Below, piece after piece: positions 8,391-17,387 of a stretch of DNA of 64,000 nt. A program made the translations under genes and the position numbers. The notes beneath the pieces were generated by a model. That model was not told the origin of the DNA, did no database searches, and saw only the letters and a program-made list of their open reading frames with translations. How positions within the stretch are numbered: the stretch's first letter is position 1; each line of letters starts with the position of its first letter. The DNA is from Embleya sp045207655 (GTDB taxonomy: Bacteria; Actinomycetota; Actinomycetes; Streptomycetales; Streptomycetaceae). The stretch is taken from positions 2,790,001 through 2,854,000 of the forward strand of contig NZ_CP108784.1 in assembly GCF_045207655.1 (NCBI RefSeq). Reading direction: 5' to 3'.

Positions 8391-10160
8391 ATGCCGGTCT
8401 CCGTAACACTGCCCGCGCTCGGCGAGAGCGTGCAGGAGGGCACCATCACCCGCTGGCTCAAGCAGGAGGGTGAGCGCGTCGAGCTGGACGAGCCCCTGCT
8501 CGAGGTCTCGACCGACAAGGTCGACACCGAGATCCCCTCCCCCGCCGCCGGCATTCTGGTGTCCATCAAGGCCCAGGAAGACGACACGGTCGACGTCGGC
8601 GCCGAGCTGGCCGTGATCGACGACGGCACCGGTGCCGCGGCGCCGGCTCCGGCCGCCGCGCCGGCGCAGGAGGCGGCGGCTCCGGCCGCGCCCGCCCAGG
8701 CCGCTCCGGCAGCTCCGGCTGCGCCCGCCGCGCAGGAGCCCGCCCCGGCCGCGGCTCCGGCCGCACCCGCCGGCGACGTGCAGGGCACCCCGGTGCTGCT
8801 GCCCGCGCTCGGCGAGAGCGTGCAGGAGGGCACCATCACCCGCTGGCTCAAGCAGGAGGGTGACACGGTCGAGGCCGACGAGCCGCTCCTGGAGGTCTCG
8901 ACCGACAAGGTCGACACCGAGATCCCCGCGCCGATCGGCGGCGTGCTGCTGAAGATCAGCGTCGCCGAGGACGAGACGGTGGAGGTCGGCGCCGAGTTGG
9001 CCGTCATCGGCGCACCCGGTTCCGCGCCGGCCGCGGCGCCCGCTCCGGCGGCGCCCGCACCGGCCCAGCAGGCTCCGGCGACTCCGGCTCCGGCCGCCGC
9101 CGCACCGGCTCCCGCTCCGGCCCAGGCGCCCGCGCCAAAGCCGGCTCCGGCGCCCGCTCCGGCTCCGGTCGCCGCCGCTCCGGCCGCGCAGCTCACCCCG
9201 CCCGCCGAGGCCGACGGCGCGTACGTCACGCCGCTGGTGCGCAAGCTGGCCGCCGAGCACAACGTGGACCTGGGCTCGATCGCGGGCACCGGCATCGGTG
9301 GTCGGATCCGCAAGCAGGACGTCCTGGAGACGGCCCGCAAGCAGCAGGCGGCCCAGGCCGCCGCCGCGGCATCGGCTCCGGCCGCCGCCTCGGCCGCGCC
9401 TGCCGCGAAGGCCCCGGCTGCGATCGAGCCGTCGCCGCTGCGCGGTCGGACCGAGAAGCTCTCGCGCATGCGCACGGTGATCGCCAAGCGCATGGTCGAG
9501 TCGCTGCAGACCTCGGCCCAGCTCACCACGGTCGTGGAGGTGGACGTCACCAACATCGCCCGCCTGCGCGACCGGGCCAAGAACGACTTCGTGGCGCGTG
9601 AGGGCGTCAAGCTGTCGTTCATGCCGTTCTTCGCGAAGGCGGCCGTCGAGGCGCTCAAGGTCCACCCGGTCCTGAACGCGTCGATGGACCTGAACGCGGG
9701 CACGGTGACCTACCACGACGCCGAGCACCTGGTGATCGCGGTGGACACCGACCGCGGCCTGATGGTCCCGGTCATCCACAACGCGGGTGACCTGAACATC
9801 GCGGGCCTCTCGCGCAAGATCTCCGACCTGGCCGAGCGCACCCGCACCAACAAGGTGAGCCCGGACGAGCTGGCCGGCGGTACGTTCACGCTGACCAACA
9901 CCGGTTCGCGCGGCGCGCTCTTCGACACGCCGATCTTCCCGCAGCCGCAGGTCGCGATGCTCGGCACGGGCGCGGTCGTCAAGCGCCCGGTCGTGGTCAA
10001 CGACCCGACGCTCGGCGAGGTCATCGCGGTCCGCTCGATGGTGTACCTGGCCCTGTCCTACGACCACCGTCTGGTGGACGGCGCGGACGCGGCCCGCTTC
10101 CTGCAGACGGTGAAGACCCGCCTGGAGGAAGGCGCCTTCGAGGGCGACCTCGGCCTGTAG
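8391..10160 (+). CDS. sucB: 2-oxoglutarate dehydrogenase E2 (dihydrolipoyllysine succinyltransferase), two lipoyl domains
   Basis: Core acyltransferase of a 2-oxoacid dehydrogenase complex, 589 residues. Order: lipoyl domain 1 (1-80, lipoylated K43 in STDKVDTE), Ala/Pro linker, lipoyl domain 2 (about 131-210, K173), a second Ala/Pro linker, the E3-binding domain (YVTPLVRKLAAEHNVDLGSI), another linker, and the catalytic domain with H559 and D563 in SYDHRLVDGADA. The two lipoyl domains share a 65-bp stretch of identical DNA (8409-8473 and 8799-8863) and a further 36-bp block. An assignment to pyruvate dehydrogenase E2 cannot be excluded. In streptomycetes this gene follows lpdA and is usually named sucB. 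Confidence 0.92.
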   Translation: MPVSVTLPALGESVQEGTITRWLKQEGERVELDEPLLEVSTDKVDTEIPSPAAGILVSIKAQEDDTVDVGAELAVIDDGTGAAAPAPAAAPAQEAAAPAAPAQAAPAAPAAPAAQEPAPAAAPAAPAGDVQGTPVLLPALGESVQEGTITRWLKQEGDTVEADEPLLEVSTDKVDTEIPAPIGGVLLKISVAEDETVEVGAELAVIGAPGSAPAAAPAPAAPAPAQQAPATPAPAAAAPAPAPAQAPAPKPAPAPAPAPVAAAPAAQLTPPAEADGAYVTPLVRKLAAEHNVDLGSIAGTGIGGRIRKQDVLETARKQQAAQAAAAASAPAAASAAPAAKAPAAIEPSPLRGRTEKLSRMRTVIAKRMVESLQTSAQLTTVVEVDVTNIARLRDRAKNDFVAREGVKLSFMPFFAKAAVEALKVHPVLNASMDLNAGTVTYHDAEHLVIAVDTDRGLMVPVIHNAGDLNIAGLSRKISDLAERTRTNKVSPDELAGGTFTLTNTGSRGALFDTPIFPQPQVAMLGTGAVVKRPVVVNDPTLGEVIAVRSMVYLALSYDHRLVDGADAARFLQTVKTRLEEGAFEGDLGL

Positions 10161-10203
10161 GACACGCCGCGGCGGTGCGGACGCACCGCGTGGCAGGCAC
10201 ATT

Positions 10204-10238
10204 CCGAAGGCGGTCCGGACAGTCCGGGCCGCCTTCGG
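10204..10238 (+). terminator. Terminator of lpdA-sucB
   Basis: 16-bp stem (10204-10219 with 10223-10238) containing one G-T wobble pair and a 3-nt loop, 43 bp after the sucB stop. Confidence 0.7.
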
Positions 10239-10271
10239 CATGTCCGGGGTCCGGTGGGCAAGGATGTTCCC

Positions 10272-11165
10272 ATGCGCATCGCCGTCACCGGTTCGTCCGG
10301 CCTCGTGGGTTCCGCTCTCGTCCGCTCGCTGACCGCCGACGGCCACGATGTGGTCCGACTGGTCCGCCGGCCTCCCGGCGGACCGCACGAGGTGCGCTGG
10401 GACCCGCACGCGGGCACCGTGGACACCGCCTCGCTCGGTCCGGTGGACGCGGCGGTGCACCTGGCCGGCGCGGGCATCGGGGACAAGCGCTGGACGGCCG
10501 CGTACAAGCGCGAACTCCGCGACAGCCGGGTCCTGGGCACCGAGGCCGTCTCGCGCGCGCTGGCCGCCCTCGAGCCCGCCCCGCGCGTGCTCCTGGCCGG
10601 TTCCGCGATGGGCTATTACGGCGACACCGCCGATCGCGAGGTGGACGAATCGTCCCCGCCCGGCAGCGGCTTCCTGGCCGACCTGTGCACCGAGTGGGAG
10701 GCCGCCACCGCACCGGCCCTGGAGGCGGGCATCCGGGTCGCCCATCTGCGGACCGGCCTGGTGGTCTCCCGATCCGGCGGTGCGTGGGGCCGGATGTTCC
10801 CGTTGTTCAAGGCGGGTCTGGGCGGCCGGCTCGGCTCGGGCCGGCAGTACTGGAGCTTCATCTCGCTGGTCGACGAGGTCGCCGCGATCCGCCACGTCCT
10901 GGAGCACGCCGACCTCGCCGGCCCGATCAACCTGACCGCGCCGCACCCGGTCACCAACGCGGAGGCGACCAAGGCGATGGGCAGAGCCCTGCACCGCCCC
11001 ACCGTCCTCGCGGTACCCCCCTTCGCCCTGCGCGCCGTCCTCGGCGACTTCGCCGGCGAGATCCTCACCGGCCAACGTGTGCTCCCCAAGGCCCTGCTCG
11101 ACTCCGGCTTCACCTTCCGACACCCCACCATCGACACCGCGATCGCCGCGGCCCTGAACCGCTGA
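10272..11165 (+). CDS. TIGR01777-family NAD-dependent epimerase/dehydratase-like protein
   Basis: Extended-type SDR fold, 297 residues. MRIAVTGSSGLVGSALV carries the GxxGxxG dinucleotide motif. VHLAGAGIGDKRWT and the family-typical EVDESSPPGSGFLADLCTEWE follow, then the C-terminal SGFTFRHPTIDTAI. Members of this family (YfcH-like) are widespread, with no agreed reaction. The ATG at 10272 has AAGGA about ten bases upstream. It follows the sucB terminator, so it is read from its own promoter. Confidence 0.88.
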   Translation: MRIAVTGSSGLVGSALVRSLTADGHDVVRLVRRPPGGPHEVRWDPHAGTVDTASLGPVDAAVHLAGAGIGDKRWTAAYKRELRDSRVLGTEAVSRALAALEPAPRVLLAGSAMGYYGDTADREVDESSPPGSGFLADLCTEWEAATAPALEAGIRVAHLRTGLVVSRSGGAWGRMFPLFKAGLGGRLGSGRQYWSFISLVDEVAAIRHVLEHADLAGPINLTAPHPVTNAEATKAMGRALHRPTVLAVPPFALRAVLGDFAGEILTGQRVLPKALLDSGFTFRHPTIDTAIAAALNR

Positions 11166-11406
11166 CGGGACCGACGGCGACACCGGCCCGGCCCCTGCCT
11201 CGGGCCGTAGGACGCGGCGTCGACCGGGCGGCTGCGATCGCCGGTCGGTAACGGGCACACCGGGTCGGCGGGTCGCACACCTGCCGAACCACACCAACTC
11301 CCGTGTACCGCAACGGTCTTTCGGCATTTCGCTGGGTATGACCAGTAGGCGATGAAACCGACTCCGCGGCGCCTGCGGCCGTGGGCAGGGGGACGGGAGG
11401 ACGACC

Positions 11407-12660
11407 GTGGTCGACGTGCGTCGAACCGAGGTGATCGTGGTGGGAGCCGGCCTGGCCGGCTTGAGCGCGGCACGGACCATCGCCGCGGCGGGGGTTGCGG
11501 TGACGGTCCTGGAGGCCGCCGACCGACCCGGTGGGCGGGTGCGCACCGACCTCGTGGACGGCTTCCGGGTCGATCACGGCTTCCAGTCGCTGACCACCTC
11601 GTGGCCTCAGGTGGGCCGGCAACTGGACGTGCCCGCACTGGGGTTGCGCGCGTTCCAGCCCGGCGTGCTGCTCCACGAGGACGGCCGCACCCATCGGGTC
11701 GGCGACGTCCGCCGGGTCCGGGACGCGCTCGGCGGTCTGCGCAACGGCAACGGCACCGACCGCGCCCGACTCGCCGCGTTATTGGCCCGGACCGCGTCCT
11801 CCCCGGTCGCCCGGGTGATGAGCGCTCCCGAGACGGCCACCGTCGACGCGCCGACGATGCGCGCGCTGCCGCCGGACCTGACCCGCCGTACGCTGCGCCC
11901 GCTGCTGACCGCGCTGTTGCACGATCCCGCACTGGGCACGTCGAGCCGGTTCGCCGAATTGACGCTGCGCTCGTTCCTGCGCGGCCGGATGGCACTGCCC
12001 GCGCGCGGCATGGCCGCCGTACCCCGGCAACTCGCGGTCGGCCTGCCCTCCGGCGCGGTGCGCTACGGCGTGCGGGTGTTGTCCGTCTCGGCCGACCGCG
12101 TACTGACCGACGTGGCGGGCGAGATCCGCGCCGGCGCGGTGGTCGTGGCCACCGACCCGACCACGGCGGTGGCCCTGCTGCCGGGCCTGCGGATGCCCGA
12201 GTTCCACCCGGTGACCACGCTGTACCACGTGGCGCGCGCCGCTCCCCGGCCCGACGCGTCACTGCTCGTGGAGGCCGACCCCCGCAGCCCGTTCACGCAC
12301 ACCGCGGTGGTCAGCCAGGTCGCGCCCACGTACGCGCCCGACCGGCGCGCCCTGATCGCCACCACCGTGCTGGGCCACGACGGCTCGGAGCCGACCAAAC
12401 TCGAACTACGGGTCCGCGAGCGGCTGGCCGTCGTGTACGACACGCCCACCACCGAGTGGGCGCACCTGACCACCTGTCATATCCCGCGCGCCGTCCCGGT
12501 GGTCGAGCCCGGCCACAACTTCCGCCGCCCGGTCCGCATGATCGGCGGCCTGTATGTCTGCGGCGACCACCGCGACTCCAGCTCCATCCAGGGCGCCCTG
12601 ACCTCCGGCTGCCGAGCCGCCAGATCCGCCCTCGCCGACCTGGGCGTACCGGCGGCCTGA
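11407..12660 (+). CDS. FAD-dependent oxidoreductase, amine-oxidase / protoporphyrinogen-oxidase-like
   Basis: 417 residues. The N-terminal VIVVGAGLAGLSAARTIAA is an FAD-binding Rossmann motif, followed by LEAADRPGGRVRTD, the GG motif of flavin amine oxidases. The C-terminus MIGGLYVCGDHRDSSSIQGAL is the closing FAD-contact segment with a Ser/Ala-rich helix. The substrate is unknown; carotenoid or amine oxidation are typical for the fold. The GTG at 11407 follows GGGAGGA. Confidence 0.88.
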   Translation: MVDVRRTEVIVVGAGLAGLSAARTIAAAGVAVTVLEAADRPGGRVRTDLVDGFRVDHGFQSLTTSWPQVGRQLDVPALGLRAFQPGVLLHEDGRTHRVGDVRRVRDALGGLRNGNGTDRARLAALLARTASSPVARVMSAPETATVDAPTMRALPPDLTRRTLRPLLTALLHDPALGTSSRFAELTLRSFLRGRMALPARGMAAVPRQLAVGLPSGAVRYGVRVLSVSADRVLTDVAGEIRAGAVVVATDPTTAVALLPGLRMPEFHPVTTLYHVARAAPRPDASLLVEADPRSPFTHTAVVSQVAPTYAPDRRALIATTVLGHDGSEPTKLELRVRERLAVVYDTPTTEWAHLTTCHIPRAVPVVEPGHNFRRPVRMIGGLYVCGDHRDSSSIQGALTSGCRAARSALADLGVPAA

Positions 12661-12749
12661 AGAAGGCCCACGGCCCGTCACGCCCACCCGAGGCCCGAAA
12701 TCCACCACCTTCGGGCCCTACGCAACGGGTGGGCGGTGAGCGGAAACCC

Positions 12750-14120
12750 TCAAGCCGTGCGCACGAAGCACCCCGACCGCGCCTCGAACTCCCGTACCGC
12801 CGGCACGTCCCGATACGGCGCCAGCCGATGCGTGAACTCGCGCACGTAGTCCACCGCCCGTGACGACCGCAGACCCTCCGCCTGCTCGGTCGCCTCCGCC
12901 TCCACCCGGCACGCCTGCTCCACCTCGCCCAGCTCCAACAACGCGGTGGCCAGGATGGTCTGGCAGAACAGCCGGCTGCGGACGTACTCGCTCCCGCGCA
13001 GCCGCAAGGACCGCTCCGCGTACTCGCGGGCCTTGTCGTAGTCCTCCAAGTCCCGGTAGCAGTGCGCGTGGTCGTCGGTGAGCTGCGCCTCGTTCATGAA
13101 CGCGACCCACTCCGGCTCGTCGTCCCCCTCCGCGACACACTCCAGCGCCTGCTCCGCGCGCAGCAGCGCCGCCCCGCACGCCCGCGGGTCCCCCAACAGC
13201 CCGTGCCCGCGCGCCTCGACCGCGTGGAACAGCGCCCGGACCCGGGGGGTGGCCACCGCCGAGGCGCCCTGCTGGGCGACCCGCGCCAGTTGTACCGCCT
13301 CGCGCCCGTGCCCGAGGTAGACCGCCTGCCGGCTCATCGTGGACAACACGAATCCGCCCAGCGCCCGATCCCCCGACGCCTGAGCCAACCGCAGCGCCTG
13401 GACGAAGTAGCGCTGCGCCATCCCGTGCACGCCCACGTCGTACGCCATCCAGCCGACCAGCCGGGTCAGCGTGGCCGCCGCGCCGAACAACGCGCTGCCG
13501 GTGCGCGAGTCGTAGGTCCCGCGCAGTATCGCGGTCACCTCCGTGTCGAGGTAGCGCACCAGCGCCTGTCTGCCGTGCCCCCCGCCGAACGAGTTGTCCA
13601 ACCGCCGGAACGCCTCGCCGACGGCACGCACCGCGGCCACGTCGCCGAGCCCGACCCGATCGCCGTCCTGCCGGGCGGGCCGCTCGTCACCGGCGCCGAT
13701 CAGCCAGTCCCGGCTGGGCACCACCAACGCCCCGGGCGTGAACGCGGCCTCCACCAGCGCGGATCGCTGGGCCGAGTCGGCCTGCCACATGCCGGTGACG
13801 ATCTCGACCGCCTCGGGCGGACCGGACGCGTATTCGAGCCCGGCATAGTCCGGTCGGCAACCGGCCATGCCCAGATCCTCGGCGCTGAGCTTGCGGCCGA
13901 GCCGCTGGGTGAAGACCTCGGCAAGCAGTATCGGCACGATCCCGCGCGGATGTTGGCCACGCAGCCAGCGCGCCACGGAGGTCTTGTCGTACCGGAGATC
14001 GATGCCTTGTTCCGCACCGAGTTGGTCAACGCGTCGGGCCAGACCGGCATGTGAGAAGCCGGCTTCCTCGACAAGCGCCGCCAGCCGGTGATTGGGGCGC
14101 CGCTCGACCCTGGCTGCCAT
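12750..14120 (-). CDS. NsdA-like transcriptional regulator with N-terminal HTH and TPR-like C-terminus
   Basis: 456 residues. The first 75 (LAALVEEAGFSHAGLARRVDQLG to SVARWLRGQHPRG) form a helix-turn-helix of the type seen in streptomycete developmental regulators. The C-terminal 250 residues are helical, tetratricopeptide-like repeats, for example ARVAQQGASA, YRDLEDYDKAREYAERSLRLR and LLELGEVEQACRVEAEA. NsdA homologues act as negative regulators of sporulation and antibiotic production; that role is inferred only from the shared architecture. The ATG at 14120 is divergent from the CBM2-like gene across 414 bp. Confidence 0.8.
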   Translation of the reverse strand: MAARVERRPNHRLAALVEEAGFSHAGLARRVDQLGAEQGIDLRYDKTSVARWLRGQHPRGIVPILLAEVFTQRLGRKLSAEDLGMAGCRPDYAGLEYASGPPEAVEIVTGMWQADSAQRSALVEAAFTPGALVVPSRDWLIGAGDERPARQDGDRVGLGDVAAVRAVGEAFRRLDNSFGGGHGRQALVRYLDTEVTAILRGTYDSRTGSALFGAAATLTRLVGWMAYDVGVHGMAQRYFVQALRLAQASGDRALGGFVLSTMSRQAVYLGHGREAVQLARVAQQGASAVATPRVRALFHAVEARGHGLLGDPRACGAALLRAEQALECVAEGDDEPEWVAFMNEAQLTDDHAHCYRDLEDYDKAREYAERSLRLRGSEYVRSRLFCQTILATALLELGEVEQACRVEAEATEQAEGLRSSRAVDYVREFTHRLAPYRDVPAVREFEARSGCFVRTA

Positions 14121-14534
14121 GGAGATGAACGCCTCCCGCTGGTGCGGTGGTTCGGTGTGGGTGGGTGATCGCGCGAGAATCTAGCGATTTCTGGAGCGCT
14201 ACAACCCGAACGCTCGCAACAATGACCCTTTCGAGTTACCGGGATCGGCTCGGCGATCGGGGGGCGAATCGGGCCCGACGGCGGCCCGGCGCGGCCGAGT
14301 TCGGCAGAACCTGCCGAACCCTGCGGACGGATCCGATGTGCCGTCACCAGCCCTGGGCCGCTTGCGGTGCGCGGACCCGTGGTGGAACATGCGCGGGGCA
14401 GTTCACCCGATGGGATGATCGACACCCACGCGGACGAACCGCGTGACCGACCCCGACCGAAGCTCGCGACCGACCACCGCGGCCCCGACGGCCTCGCGCC
14501 GACCGCCCGACATCGATTCGAAGGAAGCGCACGC
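14121..14534. other. Intergenic region between divergent genes
   Basis: 414 bp with no convincing gene. An open frame reaches back to 14367 from the plus-strand gene, with an ATG at 14415, but its composition and weak ribosome binding sites argue that it is leader sequence. Promoters for both flanking genes are presumably here; none is clear enough to mark. Confidence 0.5.
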
Positions 14535-15236
14535 GTGACCCGGCAGCCCGACGACACCGCTCGCGGGATCGTGATCCCGCTGGCCGCGGTCGCGCTCGTG
14601 TGCCTGCTGCTCACCAGCGGAGTCTTCCTGTTCGCCGGCTCGGATCGGGACAAGGGCCGCGGCCGCCCGGTCTCGCGCGACGTGAACATGCCGCTGCCGG
14701 CGCCCGCGCCGGTGTTTCCCGACGCCGGTTCGCCGAGCCCGGGCGCGACCACCACGACGACCGCCGGCCCGACCAAATCGGTGACCCGGTCCCCGTCCGC
14801 CTCGGCGAGCGCGACCGCGAGCACGAGCCCGACGGCGACCCGCTCGAGCGCGCCGCCCACGTCGGCCGCCCCACCCGTCCCGCCCCCGCCCGCCACCACC
14901 GGCCCGAAGGACATCACCGTCGACGCCACGGTGAGCGACTCCGGTTGGGGTGCCGACGGCACGGTGGTCATCACCAACCGCACCGCCCACCCGCTCCCCT
15001 CGTGGGACCTCACCCTCACCGCGACGGGTCGGCAGAGCGGCTTCACCATGCTCTACGGCGAGGACATGCGCACCAGCACCGACCGCGGCACCGCGACCGC
15101 GCGCGGCCGGGGCCCGTTGGCCCCCGGAGCCAGCGCGGTGATCGAGTTCGGCCTGTACGGGCGCGTCGAGTCGATCGGCTGCACGTTCACCGGTGTCACC
15201 TGCCACGTACGCGGGCTCGACGCCGGCCACGGGTGA
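14535..15236 (+). CDS. Membrane-anchored protein with a CBM2-like extracellular domain
   Basis: 233 residues. A short cytoplasmic N-terminus is followed by one membrane span (IVIPLAAVALVCLLLTSGVFLFAG). Next is a Thr/Ser/Pro/Ala-rich linker of about 80 residues, then a C-terminal beta-sandwich-like domain of about 100 residues. That domain has the pattern of family-2 carbohydrate-binding modules: SGWGADGTVVITNRTAHPLP, W-D-L-T-L, ASAVIEFGLYG, and two cysteines near the end. The GTG at 14535 follows AAGGAAG at eight bases. A polysaccharide- or cell-wall-binding role is inferred. It sits immediately upstream of lipB on the same strand. Confidence 0.75.
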   Translation: MTRQPDDTARGIVIPLAAVALVCLLLTSGVFLFAGSDRDKGRGRPVSRDVNMPLPAPAPVFPDAGSPSPGATTTTTAGPTKSVTRSPSASASATASTSPTATRSSAPPTSAAPPVPPPPATTGPKDITVDATVSDSGWGADGTVVITNRTAHPLPSWDLTLTATGRQSGFTMLYGEDMRTSTDRGTATARGRGPLAPGASAVIEFGLYGRVESIGCTFTGVTCHVRGLDAGHG

Positions 15237-15258
15237 GAGAAGGCCTCGTCGTACGCTG

Positions 15259-16059
15259 GTGGACGTGACCAGCTTCTTGCGATTCGTGCACTTGGGCATC
15301 GGCGCCGACGCCGTTCCGTACGAGGCCGCGTGGGAGGAACAACGCCGCGTCCACGAGCAGGTGGTCAGCGGTGCCGTCGCCGACACGTGTCTGCTCCTCG
15401 AGCACCCCGCGGTGTACACGGCGGGCCGCCGTACCGACCCCTCCGAGCGCCCGATGGACGGCACGCCCGTGGTCGACGTGGACCGGGGCGGCAAGATCAC
15501 CTGGCACGGCCCCGGCCAACTCGTCGGCTATCCGATCGTGCGACTGCCCGAGCCGGTGGACGTGGTCGCGCACGTGCGCCGGATGGAGGAGGCGCTGATC
15601 CGGGTCTGCGCCGACCTGGGCCTGGAGACCACCCGGATCGAGGGCCGCAGCGGCGTCTGGGTCCTGGGCGACGCGGTTCCCGAGCGGCCCGGCCCGACCG
15701 GCGGTCTCGACCTGCGGCTGGACAGCCGACTCGCGGCCGGGCCCGACCCGCGCCTGCACCCCGAGTTCGACCCGCGCCTGGCCGGACCGGAGTACGCGCC
15801 CTCCAACGCGGGCCAGCGCGGCGACGACCGCAAGCTCGCCGCGATCGGCGTCCGGGTCTCGCGCAAGGTGACCATGCACGGCTTCGCGATCAACTGCGAC
15901 GCCGACATGACGTACTACGACCGGATCGTGCCGTGCGGCATCAAGGACGCCGGCGTCACCTCGCTGAGCCGCGAACTGGGCCGCGAGGTCACCGTCACCG
16001 AGGTACTGCCCCTGGCCGAGAAGCACCTCGCCGACGTGTTCGCGCACGTGCCGGCGTGA
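15259..16059 (+). CDS. lipB: Lipoyl(octanoyl) transferase
   Basis: Moves octanoate from acyl carrier protein to the lipoyl domains of E2 subunits such as the SucB encoded nearby. Signatures: CLLLEHPAVYTAGRR, then RGGKITWHGPGQLVGYPIV, KVTMHGFAINCD, and VPCGIKDAGVTSL with the catalytic Cys; the catalytic Lys is in DRKLAAIG. Between WVLGD and DRKLAAIG is an insertion of about 50 residues built from repeated PRL/RLDSRL/DPRL units, which is longer than usual. GTGs at 15259 and 15265 are both possible starts. lipA follows 265 bp downstream. Confidence 0.95.
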   Translation: MDVTSFLRFVHLGIGADAVPYEAAWEEQRRVHEQVVSGAVADTCLLLEHPAVYTAGRRTDPSERPMDGTPVVDVDRGGKITWHGPGQLVGYPIVRLPEPVDVVAHVRRMEEALIRVCADLGLETTRIEGRSGVWVLGDAVPERPGPTGGLDLRLDSRLAAGPDPRLHPEFDPRLAGPEYAPSNAGQRGDDRKLAAIGVRVSRKVTMHGFAINCDADMTYYDRIVPCGIKDAGVTSLSRELGREVTVTEVLPLAEKHLADVFAHVPA

Positions 16060-16097
16060 CGCCCGCCCGAACGCCCGCGCGACGCGCGCCGGGTCGC

Positions 16098-16138
16098 CCG
16101 CGTGACGCACGCCTCACGGTCCGCGTGACGCACGCCTC
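16098..16138 (+). repeat. 18-bp direct repeat between lipB and lipA
   Basis: CCGCGTGACGCACGCCTC occurs at 16098-16115 and again, identically, at 16121-16138, in the 265-bp gap between lipB and lipA. It could be a regulatory site or a simple duplication. Confidence 0.8.
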
Positions 16139-16324
16139 GTACCGAATCCGGCATCCGGGGAATCCACCCCGGTTCGCCCCGGTTGCCACCTGACGGGCCG
16201 TCCGAACGCCCGTTTCGCTCGGCGTACTCTGGACGTACCGCCCCACCAGGGGCCCGGACCATCCTGTCGGGCCCATCGCAGTCTGTCCCGCCCCGCAGGC
16301 TGCCCCGAGAAGAGGGAGTCGCGC

Positions 16325-17296
16325 GTGTCCGCTGTCGCACCCGACGGCCGCAAGCTGCTTCGCCTGGAAGTCCGCAACGCCGAGACTCCCATCGAGCGCA
16401 AGCCTTCGTGGATCAAGACCCGGGCGAAGATGGGCCCCGAGTACACCGAGCTCAAACAACTCGTGAAGCGCGAGGGGCTGCACACGGTGTGCGAGGAGGC
16501 CGGCTGCCCCAACATCTACGAATGCTGGGAAGACCGCGAGGCGACCTTCCTGATCGGCGGCGACCAGTGCACCCGGCGCTGCGACTTCTGCCAGATCGAC
16601 ACCGGCAAGCCGGCCGAGCTGGACCGGGACGAACCGCGCCGCGTCGCGGAGTCGGTCCAGGCGATGGGCCTGAAGTACGCGACCATCACCGGCGTCGCCC
16701 GCGACGACCTCCCCGACGGCGGCGCGTGGCTGTACGCGGAGACCGTCCGCCAGATCAAGGAGCTGAACCCGGGGACCGGGGTGGAACTGCTGATCCCGGA
16801 CTTCACCGCCCAGCCGGACCAACTGGCCGAGGTGTTCTCCTCCCGTCCCGAGGTGCTCGCGCACAACATCGAGACGGTGCCGCGCATCTTCAAGCGCATC
16901 CGGCCGGGCTTCCGCTACGAGCGCTCGCTCGACGTGATCACCCAGGCCCGGGCCGACGGCCTGGTCACCAAGTCCAACCTGATCCTGGGCATGGGCGAGG
17001 AACGCGCCGAGATCAGCCAGGCCATGCAGGACCTGTACGACGCCGGCTGCGAACTGCTGACCATCACGCAGTATCTGCGGCCGAGCGTGCGGCACCACCC
17101 CGTCGAGCGCTGGGTGCGCCCGGAGGAGTTCGTCGAGCTGAACGAGGAGGCCGAGGAGATCGGCTTCGCGGGCGTGCTCTCCGGCCCCCTGGTCCGCTCG
17201 TCGTACCGCGCGGGCCGGCTCTACCGCCAAGCCCTCGAAGTACGCGAAACCCGCTCCGCTTCGGGCGAAGGTGTGCAGACCTTCACGTCGGTTTGA
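16325..17296 (+). CDS. lipA: Lipoyl synthase (radical SAM)
   Basis: Inserts two sulfurs into protein-bound octanoyl groups, completing lipoate made with LipB; 323 residues. The radical-SAM cluster ligands are C82, C86 and C89 in QCTRRCDFCQID. The auxiliary cluster ligands are C56, C61 and C67 in VCEEAGCPNIYECW. The closing Ser is expected in the GPLVRSSYRAGRL segment. The GTG at 16325 follows GAGGGAG. The lipB-lipA order is the standard streptomycete arrangement. Confidence 0.97.
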   Translation: MSAVAPDGRKLLRLEVRNAETPIERKPSWIKTRAKMGPEYTELKQLVKREGLHTVCEEAGCPNIYECWEDREATFLIGGDQCTRRCDFCQIDTGKPAELDRDEPRRVAESVQAMGLKYATITGVARDDLPDGGAWLYAETVRQIKELNPGTGVELLIPDFTAQPDQLAEVFSSRPEVLAHNIETVPRIFKRIRPGFRYERSLDVITQARADGLVTKSNLILGMGEERAEISQAMQDLYDAGCELLTITQYLRPSVRHHPVERWVRPEEFVELNEEAEEIGFAGVLSGPLVRSSYRAGRLYRQALEVRETRSASGEGVQTFTSV

Positions 17297-17387
17297 CCCT
17301 GACGTCATCGTTTGGTAACACATTGTTGCGAGAGTCGACCGCAGTGCGGTGAACCTTCGCACCGAGAACAGGTAGGGGGACGACGTC

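Noticed and set aside
8196..11546. 1116-codon minus-strand frame across sucB
   Set aside because: Low-complexity antisense of the sucB Ala/Pro linkers and neighbouring genes; no ribosome binding site or domain.
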